NCBI RefSeq assembly: GCF_014237835.1
Contig: NZ_JACJVI010000013.1
Span: forward strand, 62,001-126,000
DNA from: Rhizobium sp. AQ_MP
GTDB taxonomy: Bacteria > Pseudomonadota > Alphaproteobacteria > Rhizobiales > Rhizobiaceae
Direction of reading: 5' to 3'
DNA: 64,000 nt
Shown here: positions 24,515-36,324 of the stretch, in pieces
Layout of the letters: every line of letters begins with the position of its first letter
Numbering within the stretch: the stretch's first letter is position 1
Program-made: the position numbers and the translations under genes
The notes under the pieces: generated by a model
The model's database searches: none
What the model saw: the letters and a program-made list of their open reading frames with translations, nothing else
What the model was told of the DNA's origin: nothing

Positions 24515-25540
24515 TCATATGCTGCGGCGGATCACGACCTTCGGCTGAACCACCACATGCTGCGCCTCTTCACGTCCTTCGATGCGGCTGAGCAGCAACT
24601 CACTCGCGCGAGCTCCAAGCTCAGATGGGTTCTGGTTGACGCTGGAGAGGCTGACGGCTGGCTGTCCAGCGAGCGAACAATCGTCATAGCCGATGACGGC
24701 AAGCGAGCCGGGGACCTCCACGCCCGCCCCGTGGCAGGCTGCGAGCAGAGGGATTGCATCGAGATCGGACCACGCGAAGATCGCGCGCGGTCTGTCTTTC
24801 GAAGAGAGGAGGGCGGCCAGTTCCCTCGCCCTGGGCTCGCTTGGGTGGGGGTGGCGGATGATCCGTGTCTTGTCTTCCAACCCGATCTCAGCCATGGCCG
24901 CCTTATATCCCGCCTCACGCTGCGCCGCGACGACCGAACCGGGGCTGTCCGACCTGTTATAGCTCAGCATGGCGATGTCGCTGTAGCCCCGGGATGCCAG
25001 CGCTTCGATGGCCATCTGCGCGCCCACGAAATCGTCCGAATTGACCGTGTCGTACAAGGTTGCCTGGGGTTCATGATGGGCAATGGCGACGATGGGGATC
25101 TGGGTCGCATAGTGCGCCACCACACTTCCTGAGATCTGCGGCCCGATCAGGACCAGGCCATCCATCCTCGTGTCGATCATCGACTCGATCATCGATGTCT
25201 CAAGCTTGGAGGCCGCGCGGCCGACGCCGACCATAGCCTTGTAATTGGCCTTCTCGAGCCCGGCGTCGATCCCTTCAAGCAGAACCGGGACGAACGGGTT
25301 GGTGAGTTCCACGACGAGGATGCCCACAGTGTAAGTCCTGCCACGCATGGCGCGTGCTGCCGTCGACGGACGATACTTCAAAAGGTCGATGGCGTTTTCG
25401 ACCTTGGTGCGCAGTGCCTCTGATACACCATAGGCATTGCGCAGAACCTTGGACACAGCGGCCACCGAAACGCCCGCATGCTCGGCGACATGGCGGATCG
25501 TCACGCGATCAGTCGATGAGCCAAGCTTCTGTTTTTCCAT
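24515..25540 (-). CDS. LacI-family regulator of the rhamnoside operon
   Basis: 341 residues. VTIRHVAEHAGVSVAAVSKV and the hinge ending in KYRPSTAARAM form the LacI DNA-binding head (residues 13-70). A sugar-binding-like effector domain follows to the end. It is divergent from an alpha-L-rhamnosidase and transporter operon, so it probably represses that operon until a rhamnoside or rhamnose signal arrives. An AAGCGCTT palindrome at 25586-25593 lies between the two starts. Confidence 0.88.
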   Translation of the reverse strand: MEKQKLGSSTDRVTIRHVAEHAGVSVAAVSKVLRNAYGVSEALRTKVENAIDLLKYRPSTAARAMRGRTYTVGILVVELTNPFVPVLLEGIDAGLEKANYKAMVGVGRAASKLETSMIESMIDTRMDGLVLIGPQISGSVVAHYATQIPIVAIAHHEPQATLYDTVNSDDFVGAQMAIEALASRGYSDIAMLSYNRSDSPGSVVAAQREAGYKAAMAEIGLEDKTRIIRHPHPSEPRARELAALLSSKDRPRAIFAWSDLDAIPLLAACHGAGVEVPGSLAVIGYDDCSLAGQPAVSLSSVNQNPSELGARASELLLSRIEGREEAQHVVVQPKVVIRRSI

Positions 25541-25585
25541 CGGTATTCCCGTCTGCGCATGATCCTTGCATCCACTATATGCAAA

Positions 25586-25593
25586 AAGCGCTT
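25586..25593. promoter_or_regulatory. Candidate LacI operator
   Basis: AAGCGCTT, centred on CG and flanked by A-rich sequence (GCAAAAAGCGCTTGCG), is the only LacI-like palindrome seen in the 149-base divergent region. It lies 46 bases from the LacI start. Confidence 0.4.
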
Positions 25594-25689
25594 GCGCGGC
25601 AAACGAGTTTGTAGAATGATATACATAGAACGATACACAAAATGATCGGTGCGGCCTGGTGGGTATGCGTCGGCGGGAGAAGAGACACC

Positions 25690-28014
<2,325 letters not shown>

Positions 28015-28078
28015 TATGGCCGCGGGCGCTGCCCGCAGCCAGTGAATGATCAAGTGGTCAATAGAGGAGGAAACGACC

Positions 28079-29353
28079 ATGAGAATGACTGCAAGAACAA
28101 TTCTGGCCGCATCGCTTGCCAGTCTTCTGGCGAGTGCCGCCCATGCCGACGTAACGCTCACCATCCTGGCTGATACCAATCCTGAAACAATAAGTTTTCT
28201 GGATGTTCTGACCAAGGCCTACAGCGAGAAACGTCCTGATATCAGTTTCGACATCGAGAACCGCGCAGGTGGGGCGGAAGGCGACAACATTGTCAAGACC
28301 CGCCTTGCCACCGGAGAGATGGCCGACATCTTCCAGTACAATTCAGGTTCGCTCTTCCAGGCGCTGAAGCCGGAGCAGACGCTGGCGGATCTCTCTGGCA
28401 TGCCGAATGCCGGCAATATTGCCGAGAGTTTTCGCTCGGTCGTCAGTGCGGCCGACGGTTCTGTGCGAGGCGTTCCCTTTGGTCCGGCCATGGGCGGCGG
28501 TATCTTCTACAACAGGAAGATCTACGCAGAACTCGGGCTGGAAGTGCCAAAAACCTGGGCCGACTTCATCGCCAACAGCGAGAAGGTCAAGGCGGCTGGC
28601 AAGGTCGGCATCGCTCAGACCTATGGTGACACCTGGACGTCCCAGCTCTTCGTGTTGGCCGACTACTACAACGTCAACGCCGCAGCCCCAAGCTTCGCCA
28701 AGGACTTTACCGACAACAAGGCGAAATTCGCAACGACACCCGCGGCGGCCAAGGGTTTCGAGCGCCTCGAGCAGACCGGCCAAGCCGGATTGTTCAACGC
28801 TGATTTTGGAGCTGCCAAGTTCGATGATGGCATGCGTATGGTGGCGACGGGGGAGGCGGCCCATTATCCGATGCTGACCTTCGGGATCGGCAATGTCGCA
28901 CAAAACTATCCGGACAATCTGGCTGATCTCGGTTTCTTCGCACAGCCGGGCGATGACGCCGCAAAGAATGGCCTGACTATCTGGATGCCATCTGCGCTCT
29001 ACAGTCCGTCCAGCGCCGAGAATGGCGAAGAAGCCAAGAAATTCCTCGATTGGGTTGCCTCCAAGGAAGCCTGCGAATTGATGGCGAAGGCTGTTCCCTC
29101 GGGTCCCTATCTGATCAACGACTGCCAGCTTCCCGCAGATGTGCCGCAGGCCGTCAAGGACATGCTGCCTTACTTCGAAGCCGAGGGTGGCACGGCCCCT
29201 GCGCTCGAATTCCTCTCTCCGGTCAAAGGCCCAGCTCTCGAGCAGATCACGGTTGAGGTCGGTACCGGTATTCGTTCGGCTGCCGAAGCGGCCGCCCTTT
29301 ATGATCAAGATGTCGAAAAGCAGGCCAAGCAACTCGGCCTTCCGAACTGGTAA
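28079..29353 (+). CDS. ABC transporter solute-binding protein (probable rhamnoside importer)
   Basis: 424 residues from the ATG at 28079 after GAGGAGGAAACGACC. A Sec signal ends SLLASAAHA before DVTLTILAD. The fold is a family 1 extracellular solute-binding protein (RLATGEMADIFQYNSGSLFQ, then FYNRKIYAELGLEVPKTWADF). It sits 64 bases after the GH78 gene and before two permeases and an ATPase. The likely ligand is therefore a rhamnose-containing oligosaccharide or glycoside. This is inferred from neighbours, not from binding residues. Confidence 0.88.
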   Translation: MRMTARTILAASLASLLASAAHADVTLTILADTNPETISFLDVLTKAYSEKRPDISFDIENRAGGAEGDNIVKTRLATGEMADIFQYNSGSLFQALKPEQTLADLSGMPNAGNIAESFRSVVSAADGSVRGVPFGPAMGGGIFYNRKIYAELGLEVPKTWADFIANSEKVKAAGKVGIAQTYGDTWTSQLFVLADYYNVNAAAPSFAKDFTDNKAKFATTPAAAKGFERLEQTGQAGLFNADFGAAKFDDGMRMVATGEAAHYPMLTFGIGNVAQNYPDNLADLGFFAQPGDDAAKNGLTIWMPSALYSPSSAENGEEAKKFLDWVASKEACELMAKAVPSGPYLINDCQLPADVPQAVKDMLPYFEAEGGTAPALEFLSPVKGPALEQITVEVGTGIRSAAEAAALYDQDVEKQAKQLGLPNW

Positions 29354-29368
29354 CCTCCCGCCAGTCGA

Positions 29369-29400
29369 ACCCCGTCCGGTCTCCCAGGTCCGGGCGGGGT
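29369..29400 (+). other. Intercistronic hairpin after binding-protein gene
   Basis: ACCCCGTCCGG pairs with CCGGGCGGGGT (one G-U pair) across ten bases, 16 bases after the stop. No T-run follows, and the permease gene begins 19 bases later. Confidence 0.6.
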
Positions 29401-29418
29401 CTGCATCGGAGAAGAGAC

Positions 29419-30282
29419 ATGGTCACGCAGAAATCCCCTTATCCCTACTGGTTCGTGCTGCCGGCTGCCATCGTGTTTTCGGTGCTGTTCCTGGCTCCGA
29501 CATTCGCGTCCTTCTGGTTCAGTCTGACGCGGTGGGACCTGTTCTCGGCCGAGTTCATCGGCCTGGAGAACTACCGGCAATTCCTGCGGGAGCCTTTCCT
29601 GATCCAGGGCACGGTCAACACGCTCATTTATGCGATGGCAACGTCGGCCACCAAATCCATCCTTGGCTTGCTGCTCGCAGTGCTTTTGACATCGGGTATA
29701 TGGGCTCAGGGGTTTTTGAGGACGGTGGTCTTCTTTCCCGTCCTTGTGTCGACCATCGGAGTTGGCATCACCTTCGCGGTGCTCATGCACCCGACGAACG
29801 GCATGATCAATGTGGCGTTGAATGCTGTCGGGCTTCCAGGTCCCGGCTGGCTGACCGATCCTTCGCTGGCGCTCTATTCGGTCATCCTTGTCGATCTCTG
29901 GAAAGGGGTCGGTCTTGCGACGCTGATCTATATTGCCGGTCTCGCAACGATCAGCCAGGACTACTATGAGGCTGCACGGATCGACGGTGCCACCCGCACG
30001 CAGATGTTCTTTCGCGTCACGGTGCCCTTGGTGCGTCCGGCCACCGTCACCGTGGTGACACTGTCACTCATCGGCGGCCTTCGCAGTTTCGATCTCATCT
30101 GGGCCATGACCCGAGGCGGCCCAGGCTTCTCCTCGGATGTGCTGGCGAGCGTCATCTACAAGCAATACCAGGCTGGCTTCTACGGTCTCTCGACGGCGGG
30201 CAATGTCGTCCTGTTCTTGTTGATTGCGCTGATCATTCTGCCACTGACAGCGTGGTTCAATCGTCGGGAGGTGGATCTATGA
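29419..30282 (+). CDS. ABC transporter permease 1 (rhamnoside importer)
   Basis: 287 residues, MalF/UgpA type. The first membrane segment is FVLPAAIVFSVLFLAPTFAS, with about five more up to LFLLIALIILPL. The cytoplasmic EAA loop is YYEAARIDGATRTQMFFRVT. It lacks a long periplasmic insertion. Its stop overlaps the next permease start by four bases (ATGA). Confidence 0.9.
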   Translation: MVTQKSPYPYWFVLPAAIVFSVLFLAPTFASFWFSLTRWDLFSAEFIGLENYRQFLREPFLIQGTVNTLIYAMATSATKSILGLLLAVLLTSGIWAQGFLRTVVFFPVLVSTIGVGITFAVLMHPTNGMINVALNAVGLPGPGWLTDPSLALYSVILVDLWKGVGLATLIYIAGLATISQDYYEAARIDGATRTQMFFRVTVPLVRPATVTVVTLSLIGGLRSFDLIWAMTRGGPGFSSDVLASVIYKQYQAGFYGLSTAGNVVLFLLIALIILPLTAWFNRREVDL

Positions 30283-31103
30283 CCCGTCGTCAGCTCTACA
30301 CAGGCATAGTCTCGCTTGCACTTGCGTCCATCATCTTCATCCTACCCTTCATATTCATTTTCCTGACGGCAGCTAAAACACGTCAGGACGCCTCGCGCCT
30401 GACATTCACCTGGCCTGTTGAATGGCAGTTGTGGGAAAATTTCCTGCAGGTGCTGGAGACCCGCAACTATCTCCTGCTGCTTGCCTATTTCAACTCGACT
30501 GTCATCACGGTCTTTGCGGTGACACTGCTCGTGCTCTTCGGCGCCATGGTGGGCTATGTCCTGCAGCGACGCCCTTCACGCTGGAACAAGGTGATCTATG
30601 GTTTCGTCCTGGCCGGTCTGATGATTCCGCCGGCGGTTGTACCGACAATCTGGGTGCTGCAGTCCATCGGTCTGTTCAAGACGATCACCGGCATGATCTT
30701 CATCCAGGTTGCCTATGGTCTCGCCTTCTCGGTTCTGCTGTTCCGCAGCTTTATCGCGACCATCCCCCGCGACCTCGATGAGGCGGCGCTGATCGACGGG
30801 GCAACGCCTTTGCAGATCTTCTTCCGTGTGATCCTGCCGCTTCTGAAGCCGGTCACGGTGACCGTTATCGTCGTGCAGTCGATCACCATCTTCAACGACT
30901 TCACCAACCCGCTCTACTATCTGCCGGGCCGCGAAAACGTGACGGTGCAGCTCACGCTCTATAACTTCCAGGGCCAGTTCCAGACCCAGTTCAATCTGCT
31001 CTTCATGAACATCCTGCTGGTCACCATCCCACCGCTTATCGTCTACATCTTCTTCAACCGACAGATCGTGGCCGGCATGACCGCCGGTGCCGTCAAAGGA
31101 TAG
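30279..31103 (+). CDS. ABC transporter permease 2 (rhamnoside importer)
   Basis: 274 residues from the ATG at 30279, with GGGAGGTGGATCT upstream, coupled to permease 1. Six hydrophobic segments and the EAA loop [20 protein letters not shown]; the C-terminus GMTAGAVKG is usual for MalG-type subunits. Forms the channel with the preceding permease. Confidence 0.9.
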   Translation: MTRRQLYTGIVSLALASIIFILPFIFIFLTAAKTRQDASRLTFTWPVEWQLWENFLQVLETRNYLLLLAYFNSTVITVFAVTLLVLFGAMVGYVLQRRPSRWNKVIYGFVLAGLMIPPAVVPTIWVLQSIGLFKTITGMIFIQVAYGLAFSVLLFRSFIATIPRDLDEAALIDGATPLQIFFRVILPLLKPVTVTVIVVQSITIFNDFTNPLYYLPGRENVTVQLTLYNFQGQFQTQFNLLFMNILLVTIPPLIVYIFFNRQIVAGMTAGAVKG

Positions 31104-31107
31104 TCGC

Positions 31108-32088
31108 ATGACCAGTGTCGTTCTCAAGGAGATCCGCAAAAGCTTCGGCAGCCTCGAGGTCATCAAGGGCATCGACCTGGCTGTTGAAAGGGGCGAGTTC
31201 TGCGTCTTTGTCGGTCCGTCCGGCTGTGGAAAGTCCACGCTGCTTCGGATGATCTCGGGCTTGGAAACGTCGAGTTCGGGCCAGATCGTCATCGACGGCG
31301 AGGATGTGACCCACGCCGAGCCATCGAAGCGTGGGATCGCCATGGTCTTCCAATCCTATGCGCTCTATCCGCATCTGACCGTGCGCGAGAACATCGGCTT
31401 CGGGCTGTCGCTCGCTGGTCGCCCGAAGAGCGAGATCGCCGAGAAGGTCGAGAAGACGGCGGAGAGCCTGCAATTGACCCATCTCCTCGATCGCAAGCCA
31501 AAGGCCCTGTCCGGCGGGCAGCGCCAGCGGGTGGCGATCGGGCGTGCGATTATCCGCAATCCCAAGGTCTTCCTGTTCGACGAGCCACTCTCGAACCTCG
31601 ATGCAGCGCTTCGTTCGCAGATGCGGATGGAACTGACCGACCTGCATTCGAAACTCGGCGCCACCATGATCTACGTCACCCACGACCAGGTCGAGGCGAT
31701 GACCATGGCCGACAAGATCGTAGTCCTGAACGCAGGACGTATCGAGCAGGTCGGCTCGCCGATGGACCTCTATAACAACCCCGTCAGCCCCTTCGTTGCC
31801 GGTTTCATCGGCTCGCCGAAAATGAACCTTTACGATGGCGAGGTTGCCGCCGCAGAAGATTGCGCCACCTACGGCATCCGCCCCGAGCATCTCGTTCTGT
31901 CGAAGAGCGAGGGCAAATGGCAGGGGCGGGTCCGCCACATCGAACGATTGGGCGCAGATACCGTGGTCTACCTCGATCACCCCACGCTGAAGCAGATCGT
32001 TGCCCGCGTTACCGGTGATTTCGAGATCGCATCCGGGGAGGTGGTCCATGCCTCACCGATGAGCGGCAAGGAACACCGATTCTTGTAG
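31108..32088 (+). CDS. ABC transporter ATP-binding protein (rhamnoside importer)
   Basis: 326 residues from the ATG at 31108, after AAGGA. Walker [10 protein letters not shown] at 36-44, Q-loop in [11 protein letters not shown], signature [12 protein letters not shown], Walker B VFLFDEP, and D-loop/switch region [10 protein letters not shown]. The C-terminal TOBE-type domain is short. It is closely similar to ThuK in this window, so ATPase sharing between systems is conceivable. Last gene of the GH78 operon. Confidence 0.9.
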   Translation: MTSVVLKEIRKSFGSLEVIKGIDLAVERGEFCVFVGPSGCGKSTLLRMISGLETSSSGQIVIDGEDVTHAEPSKRGIAMVFQSYALYPHLTVRENIGFGLSLAGRPKSEIAEKVEKTAESLQLTHLLDRKPKALSGGQRQRVAIGRAIIRNPKVFLFDEPLSNLDAALRSQMRMELTDLHSKLGATMIYVTHDQVEAMTMADKIVVLNAGRIEQVGSPMDLYNNPVSPFVAGFIGSPKMNLYDGEVAAAEDCATYGIRPEHLVLSKSEGKWQGRVRHIERLGADTVVYLDHPTLKQIVARVTGDFEIASGEVVHASPMSGKEHRFL

Positions 32089-32613
32089 TTTAAAAGACCC
32101 AGGTTGGTCGCTATTGCTGCCAATGGAGCCAATGGTGTTGGCTCGAAAGTCAACATGATTGAACTTTGGCTTATGAGCGGATGACGGTTGTCTGAAGGGC
32201 GAACAGGTTAGCGCCTGCAGGAGGCGGAGGCGGGGAATGCCTGGTTGCGGCGTGCCGTCTCAGATCTCGCCCTGGACAAGATGAGCCTGGTCCGCAGCCG
32301 CGAGATGCTTGCAAAACCGGTGTCTGACAAAGCTCCCATGGATCATGTCATCAGGAAATGGCCGTTTCCGGAGACGGCCAGGCGGAGATTGCGGGCCAGC
32401 ATCCACGACCACGAGGCATTGACCGTCCGGGCTCTCGCTCTCTTGTGAGCTTTTATGGTCGCACCACAACACCTGCTGATGCCCGATTACAGCAACCGAA
32501 GGCCGCTGGAGGCAACCCAAGACTGGAACAAGACTCGGGCGCAGACCCGAAGCGCGTGAGTTTGCATCCAGTCCAAAGGCCCAAGCATCAACTAGCCATA
32601 CTTATAAATGCGG
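32089..32613. other. Intergenic with an IS3-type fragment, otherwise empty
   Basis: 525 bases between the convergent rhamnoside operon and rhaK. Apart from the short transposase-like fragment at 32212-32292 I see no gene and no strong terminator. Confidence 0.45.
32212..32292 (+). pseudogene. Short remnant of an IS3-family orfA
   Basis: Directly after a TAG the frame reads RLQEAEAGNAWLRRAVSDLA then LDKMSL. This closely resembles the C-terminal leucine-zipper end of IS3-family OrfA proteins (LRRAVSDLTLDK type). The frame continues openly but without resemblance. Only about 27 codons survive. Confidence 0.45.
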
Positions 32614-33999
32614 TCAATCATTTGAATAGGTCAGCGCAACCTGGTCTCGCCATGCTTTGGCGTAGTGACTGAGGCCGGGAATTGTTCGCTCGACCCGATA
32701 TAGGGAATGTTCAGGCCGCAGTCCCGCGAGGATCGCAGCACCGAGGGCGGTTCCGGTCTGCGAAGTGGAGGTCAGGATGGTACGGTTTGTCAGGCTGCGG
32801 ATACCGGCGAGGAATATCTGATTTGTCGCAAAGGGTCCCTCGACCATGATCTCTCCCTTGGAGCCGATCATCTCCAGGCACGTCGCGGTCATCAGGGCCT
32901 GGTAGAGGCTGGCGGCTGTTCGACGCTCAGCGGCATCGGCTGGCTCGGCGATCCATTTGCCTTGTGCCAGTGGGAAGGGGCCGGTGCCCTTCACCGTGCC
33001 GGGTAGCAGCATGCTCTTGCCGGCAAGAACTGCGTCGAGTGCGGCCCATGCTGCCTCCGGAGCGACTGAGGAGACTTCTGCGGTCGTCACCTCCCATTCG
33101 CGTCCGCCCATGTAGCGGGCCGACGGTACGGGCGTGCCAAAGGCATCGACGTTGACCAGTGTATCACGGGCTGGATCGAGCCTGGAGGGTTGTCCGCCTG
33201 GCGCGAAGCAGATCACCCAGGTGCCGGTGGAAACAACGGTGCAGGGCTCCGTGCGATCGACCAGATGCGGCAGGAGTGAGGCGTTCGAATCATGAATGCC
33301 GCAATAAACCGGAACAGGTTTCGACAGTCCGATCTCGCGGCCGATGTCAGTGCGGATCTCGCCGAGAACATCAAACGCCGAGTGGATTGGCGCCATCTTG
33401 CCCGTGAGGCCGAGCGCGTCGACGAGCGGCGAGAAGCGGCCCTCGAAGGGGAGCCAGAGGTCTGTATGGCAACCGAGCGATGTCTTTTCGTTGGCCGCCA
33501 CGCCCGTAATTCGCAATGCCCAATACTGCGGATAGGTGACGATGGTAGAAACCCGGGCAAAGTCTTCCGGAAAGCAGGTCCGCTGATAGTGCAGCTGCGC
33601 ACCGAGATTGAGGCCGCCTGTCAGGCGGGGCGAGTAGGTCTCGCTAAAGTTTGGCCGCAAAGCGTCATAGGCGCTGTTTATCTCGTCGGCGTAGAGATGT
33701 TCATAATCGAGCACCGGCAGTGCGAGCGCTCCCGTTGCGTCAAGCAGGGCTGCGCTTGCTCCATGGGTGGTTATGGAGAGGGCATCGAACCCTGGTTCCC
33801 GCGCAAATTTCGACAATGACTGCAGGATGAAAGCCCAGAGCTGTTCCGTGTTGAAATGCGGATAGGGCGGGCCTGACAGTACCGCATTTGCCGTCTTATG
33901 GACGGCCATCTCTTGTCCCGTTGTGGCATCAACCAGCACCACCTTGGCATTGGTCTTGCCGATATCGATGACGGCGATGCGTTCGAAGGACTGGCTCAT
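32614..33999 (-). CDS. rhaK: RhaK, rhamnulokinase-type FGGY kinase
   Basis: 461 residues from the ATG at 33999, which overlaps the rhaU stop (ATGA); a longer frame upstream lies inside rhaU. The N-terminal phosphate-binding loop is [11 protein letters not shown] (D12). The catalytic Asp is in [16 protein letters not shown], and [15 protein letters not shown] is the second ATPase-fold motif. In Rhizobium leguminosarum RhaK phosphorylates the rhamnose-derived ketose and is also needed for ABC-dependent uptake. Final gene of the rhaRSTPQUK unit. Confidence 0.9.
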   Translation of the reverse strand: MSQSFERIAVIDIGKTNAKVVLVDATTGQEMAVHKTANAVLSGPPYPHFNTEQLWAFILQSLSKFAREPGFDALSITTHGASAALLDATGALALPVLDYEHLYADEINSAYDALRPNFSETYSPRLTGGLNLGAQLHYQRTCFPEDFARVSTIVTYPQYWALRITGVAANEKTSLGCHTDLWLPFEGRFSPLVDALGLTGKMAPIHSAFDVLGEIRTDIGREIGLSKPVPVYCGIHDSNASLLPHLVDRTEPCTVVSTGTWVICFAPGGQPSRLDPARDTLVNVDAFGTPVPSARYMGGREWEVTTAEVSSVAPEAAWAALDAVLAGKSMLLPGTVKGTGPFPLAQGKWIAEPADAAERRTAASLYQALMTATCLEMIGSKGEIMVEGPFATNQIFLAGIRSLTNRTILTSTSQTGTALGAAILAGLRPEHSLYRVERTIPGLSHYAKAWRDQVALTYSND

Positions 34000-34319
34000 G
34001 GCATGTGAAAGACGGGTTTCAGATCCACCGCCCAAGGGGAGTTGTCGGGGTTGGTGGCCATGATGTCTGCCATATGCGCCCACCAGCGCCTCATCACCGG
34101 GTGAGAGGGAAGATCGGCCATTTTGTGCGTCTTTGTGCGCGTCAAAACGCCGATCAAAAGGTTTGTCTCGGGATCGAGATGGATCGTATAGTCGCTGATC
34201 CCGGCATCATGGAGGAGGTCGACGAGATCGGGCCAGATCTCGTCATGGCGCTTTTTGTATTCTGCCTCCATGCCGGGATTGAGCTTCATCTTGAAGACGT
34301 GGCGTTCGGTTTCGCTCAT
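33996..34319 (-). CDS. rhaU: RhaU, L-rhamnose mutarotase
   Basis: 107 residues, the normal RhaM/RhaU size. Typical sequence: [52 protein letters not shown], and a WWAHMADIM near the C-terminus. The enzyme interconverts alpha and beta anomers of L-rhamnose in the cytoplasm; the histidine in KRHDEIWP matches the family's active-site region. It overlaps rhaQ at its start and rhaK at its end, both by four bases. Confidence 0.93.
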   Translation of the reverse strand: MSETERHVFKMKLNPGMEAEYKKRHDEIWPDLVDLLHDAGISDYTIHLDPETNLLIGVLTRTKTHKMADLPSHPVMRRWWAHMADIMATNPDNSPWAVDLKPVFHMP

Positions 34320-35326
34320 TGCGCGTTCCTCGCATGCTTGATTCGGCGGGCGATGATCGGCAGGGCAATGGTGATGATCAAGAGCAGGCCGATGAAGATC
34401 GACATGACGATGCCCGGCACGTTGAGAAGGCCAAGACCGAAGGTAACGAGGCCCATGACAAAGGCGGCGATGACGACGCCAACGATGGTGCCCGAACCGC
34501 CGAGGATGGAGACGCCGCCGAGCACGACCATGGTGACGACTTCAAGCTCCCAGCCTTGAGCGATCGAGGGGCGGGTCGAGCCGAGGCGCGAGGTGAGGCA
34601 GACGGCGGCAATGCCGCTCATCAGGCCCGTCAGCAGGAAGAGAACGAACTTCACGCGCTCGACCGGGATGCCGGAGAAGCGTGCGGCGTGCGGATTGTTG
34701 CCGATGACATAGACATGGCGGCCGAAATTGGTTCGGTGCAGCACGATGGCGAAGACGACGGCCATCACCAGGAACAGGACAAATTCGAAGGAGATGACCC
34801 AGAAGACATAGCCCTGGCCGAAGAAGGCAAATTCCGGCGGATATTTGCCGAATGCCTGGTCGCCGAGAACTAGATAGGAGATGCCGCGGAAAAGGCTCAT
34901 CGTGCCGATCGTCACGACGATCGAGGGCAACTTCAGGCCGGCAACCAGCAGGCCGTTGAAGGCACCGCAGGCAAGGCCGGTGGTAATCCCGATCGCGACG
35001 AGACCCGGCGCGCCGACGCCGAGCTGCGCCGCATAGCCCATGGCGGTCGAGGCGAGCGCAATGATCGCGGCGACCGAGAGGTCGATCTCGCCGGCGATGA
35101 TCAGAAGCGCCATGGCAAAGGCGATCAGCGCCTTTTCGGTGAAGTTGAAGGTGGCGTCAGACAGGTTCCAGGCATTGAGGAAATAAGGCGAGGCCAGCGA
35201 ATTGGCGATGAAGATCGCGACCGCTACACAGAAGAGCAGAACCTCCCAGCTGCCAAGCAGTCGGCGCAACGGTGTCTCAAGGCGGTCTGGGATGACGCGT
35301 TTTGTCTGTTCGGCTGCAGTGCTCAT
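34316..35326 (-). CDS. rhaQ: RhaQ, rhamnose ABC transporter permease
   Basis: 336 residues, RbsC/AraH-type permease with eight to ten hydrophobic segments after a short cytoplasmic head. The family loop [20 protein letters not shown], then [20 protein letters not shown], is present. [20 protein letters not shown] is the conserved coupling region. It overlaps rhaP by four bases upstream and rhaU by four downstream. Confidence 0.92.
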   Translation of the reverse strand: MSTAAEQTKRVIPDRLETPLRRLLGSWEVLLFCVAVAIFIANSLASPYFLNAWNLSDATFNFTEKALIAFAMALLIIAGEIDLSVAAIIALASTAMGYAAQLGVGAPGLVAIGITTGLACGAFNGLLVAGLKLPSIVVTIGTMSLFRGISYLVLGDQAFGKYPPEFAFFGQGYVFWVISFEFVLFLVMAVVFAIVLHRTNFGRHVYVIGNNPHAARFSGIPVERVKFVLFLLTGLMSGIAAVCLTSRLGSTRPSIAQGWELEVVTMVVLGGVSILGGSGTIVGVVIAAFVMGLVTFGLGLLNVPGIVMSIFIGLLLIITIALPIIARRIKHARNAQ

Positions 35327-36321
35327 GCGGTCACCTCCTTTCCGGCTGCCCGGTCGCGCAGGATGATACGGCCCTTCTTGGCTTCTGCGCGGGCATTGAA
35401 GACGACGGCGAGCACGATGACGATGCCAGAGATCGCCATCTGCGCGAAGGGCGAGATGCCGATCACGGGCAGGGCGTTCTTAATAACGCCGAGGAAGAGG
35501 GCGCCGAGCACCGTGCCGATCACAGTGCCGATGCCACCTGCAATCGAGATGCCGCCGATCACACAGGCCGCGACACTGTCGAGCTCGAAACCGGCGGCGA
35601 TGTCGACATAGGCGACGGCGTAGCGCGAGACCCAGAGATAGCCCGAGAGACCAGCAAGCGCGCCCGAGAGCACGAAGGCGAGGAAGCGGGCTCGGCCAAC
35701 ATCGATGCCGGCATAGATGGCGGCGACCGGATTGCCACCTGCGGCATAGGCCGAGCGGCCGAAGGGGGTGCGGGCGAGGATGAAGCCGATCAGCAGGATG
35801 ACTGCGATCGCGACCCAGGAGAGAAGCGGCAAGCCCAGCACCGGCAGGCGCGGCACGCCGAGAAAGTCCGGCTGCATCTGATGTGCATTCACCCATGCAC
35901 CGCCCGAGAGCACAAAGCTCATGCCGCGATAGATGGTGAGCGTGCCAAGTGTAACGACGATCGGCGGGATCTGCAGGGCCCAGACGAGGAAGCCGTTGAT
36001 GGCGCCCAGCGCCGCCCCAATGCCGATTGCAATGAGAACAAGGACGGCGAGTGGCAGGCCAGGATAGGCGCTGTCGAGCATGGCAACCGCCATGCCGGTA
36101 AAGGCGAGATTGGCGGCGACCGACAGGTCGATCGACTTCGTCAGGATCACGACCATCTGGCCGAGTGCCAGGATGATCAGGATCGAGGTGTCGTTGAAGA
36201 TCGTGACCAGGTTTTCCGGCGTGGCGAAATTGGGCGCGCGCGTGGTGAAGCTGAGGATCATGCCGATGATGATCAGGGCCAGCAGCATTTCACGGTTTTT
36301 GAGCAGTTTCTGCATGGTCAT
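35323..36321 (-). CDS. rhaP: RhaP, rhamnose ABC transporter permease
   Basis: 332 residues, same permease family as RhaQ and clearly its paralogue: AINGFLVWALQIPPIVVTLG, and CVIGGISIAGGIGTVIGTVL in the coupling region. RhaP and RhaQ form a heterodimeric channel. It starts three bases after the rhaT stop. The C-terminal AAGKEVTA is soluble. Confidence 0.92.
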   Translation of the reverse strand: MTMQKLLKNREMLLALIIIGMILSFTTRAPNFATPENLVTIFNDTSILIILALGQMVVILTKSIDLSVAANLAFTGMAVAMLDSAYPGLPLAVLVLIAIGIGAALGAINGFLVWALQIPPIVVTLGTLTIYRGMSFVLSGGAWVNAHQMQPDFLGVPRLPVLGLPLLSWVAIAVILLIGFILARTPFGRSAYAAGGNPVAAIYAGIDVGRARFLAFVLSGALAGLSGYLWVSRYAVAYVDIAAGFELDSVAACVIGGISIAGGIGTVIGTVLGALFLGVIKNALPVIGISPFAQMAISGIVIVLAVVFNARAEAKKGRIILRDRAAGKEVTA

Positions 36322-36324
36322 TCC

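Noticed and set aside
28046..28078. Upstream start for the rhamnoside binding protein
   Set aside because: The 11 extra codons lie before the GAGGAGG ribosome site and would spoil the signal peptide; the ATG at 28079 is preferred.
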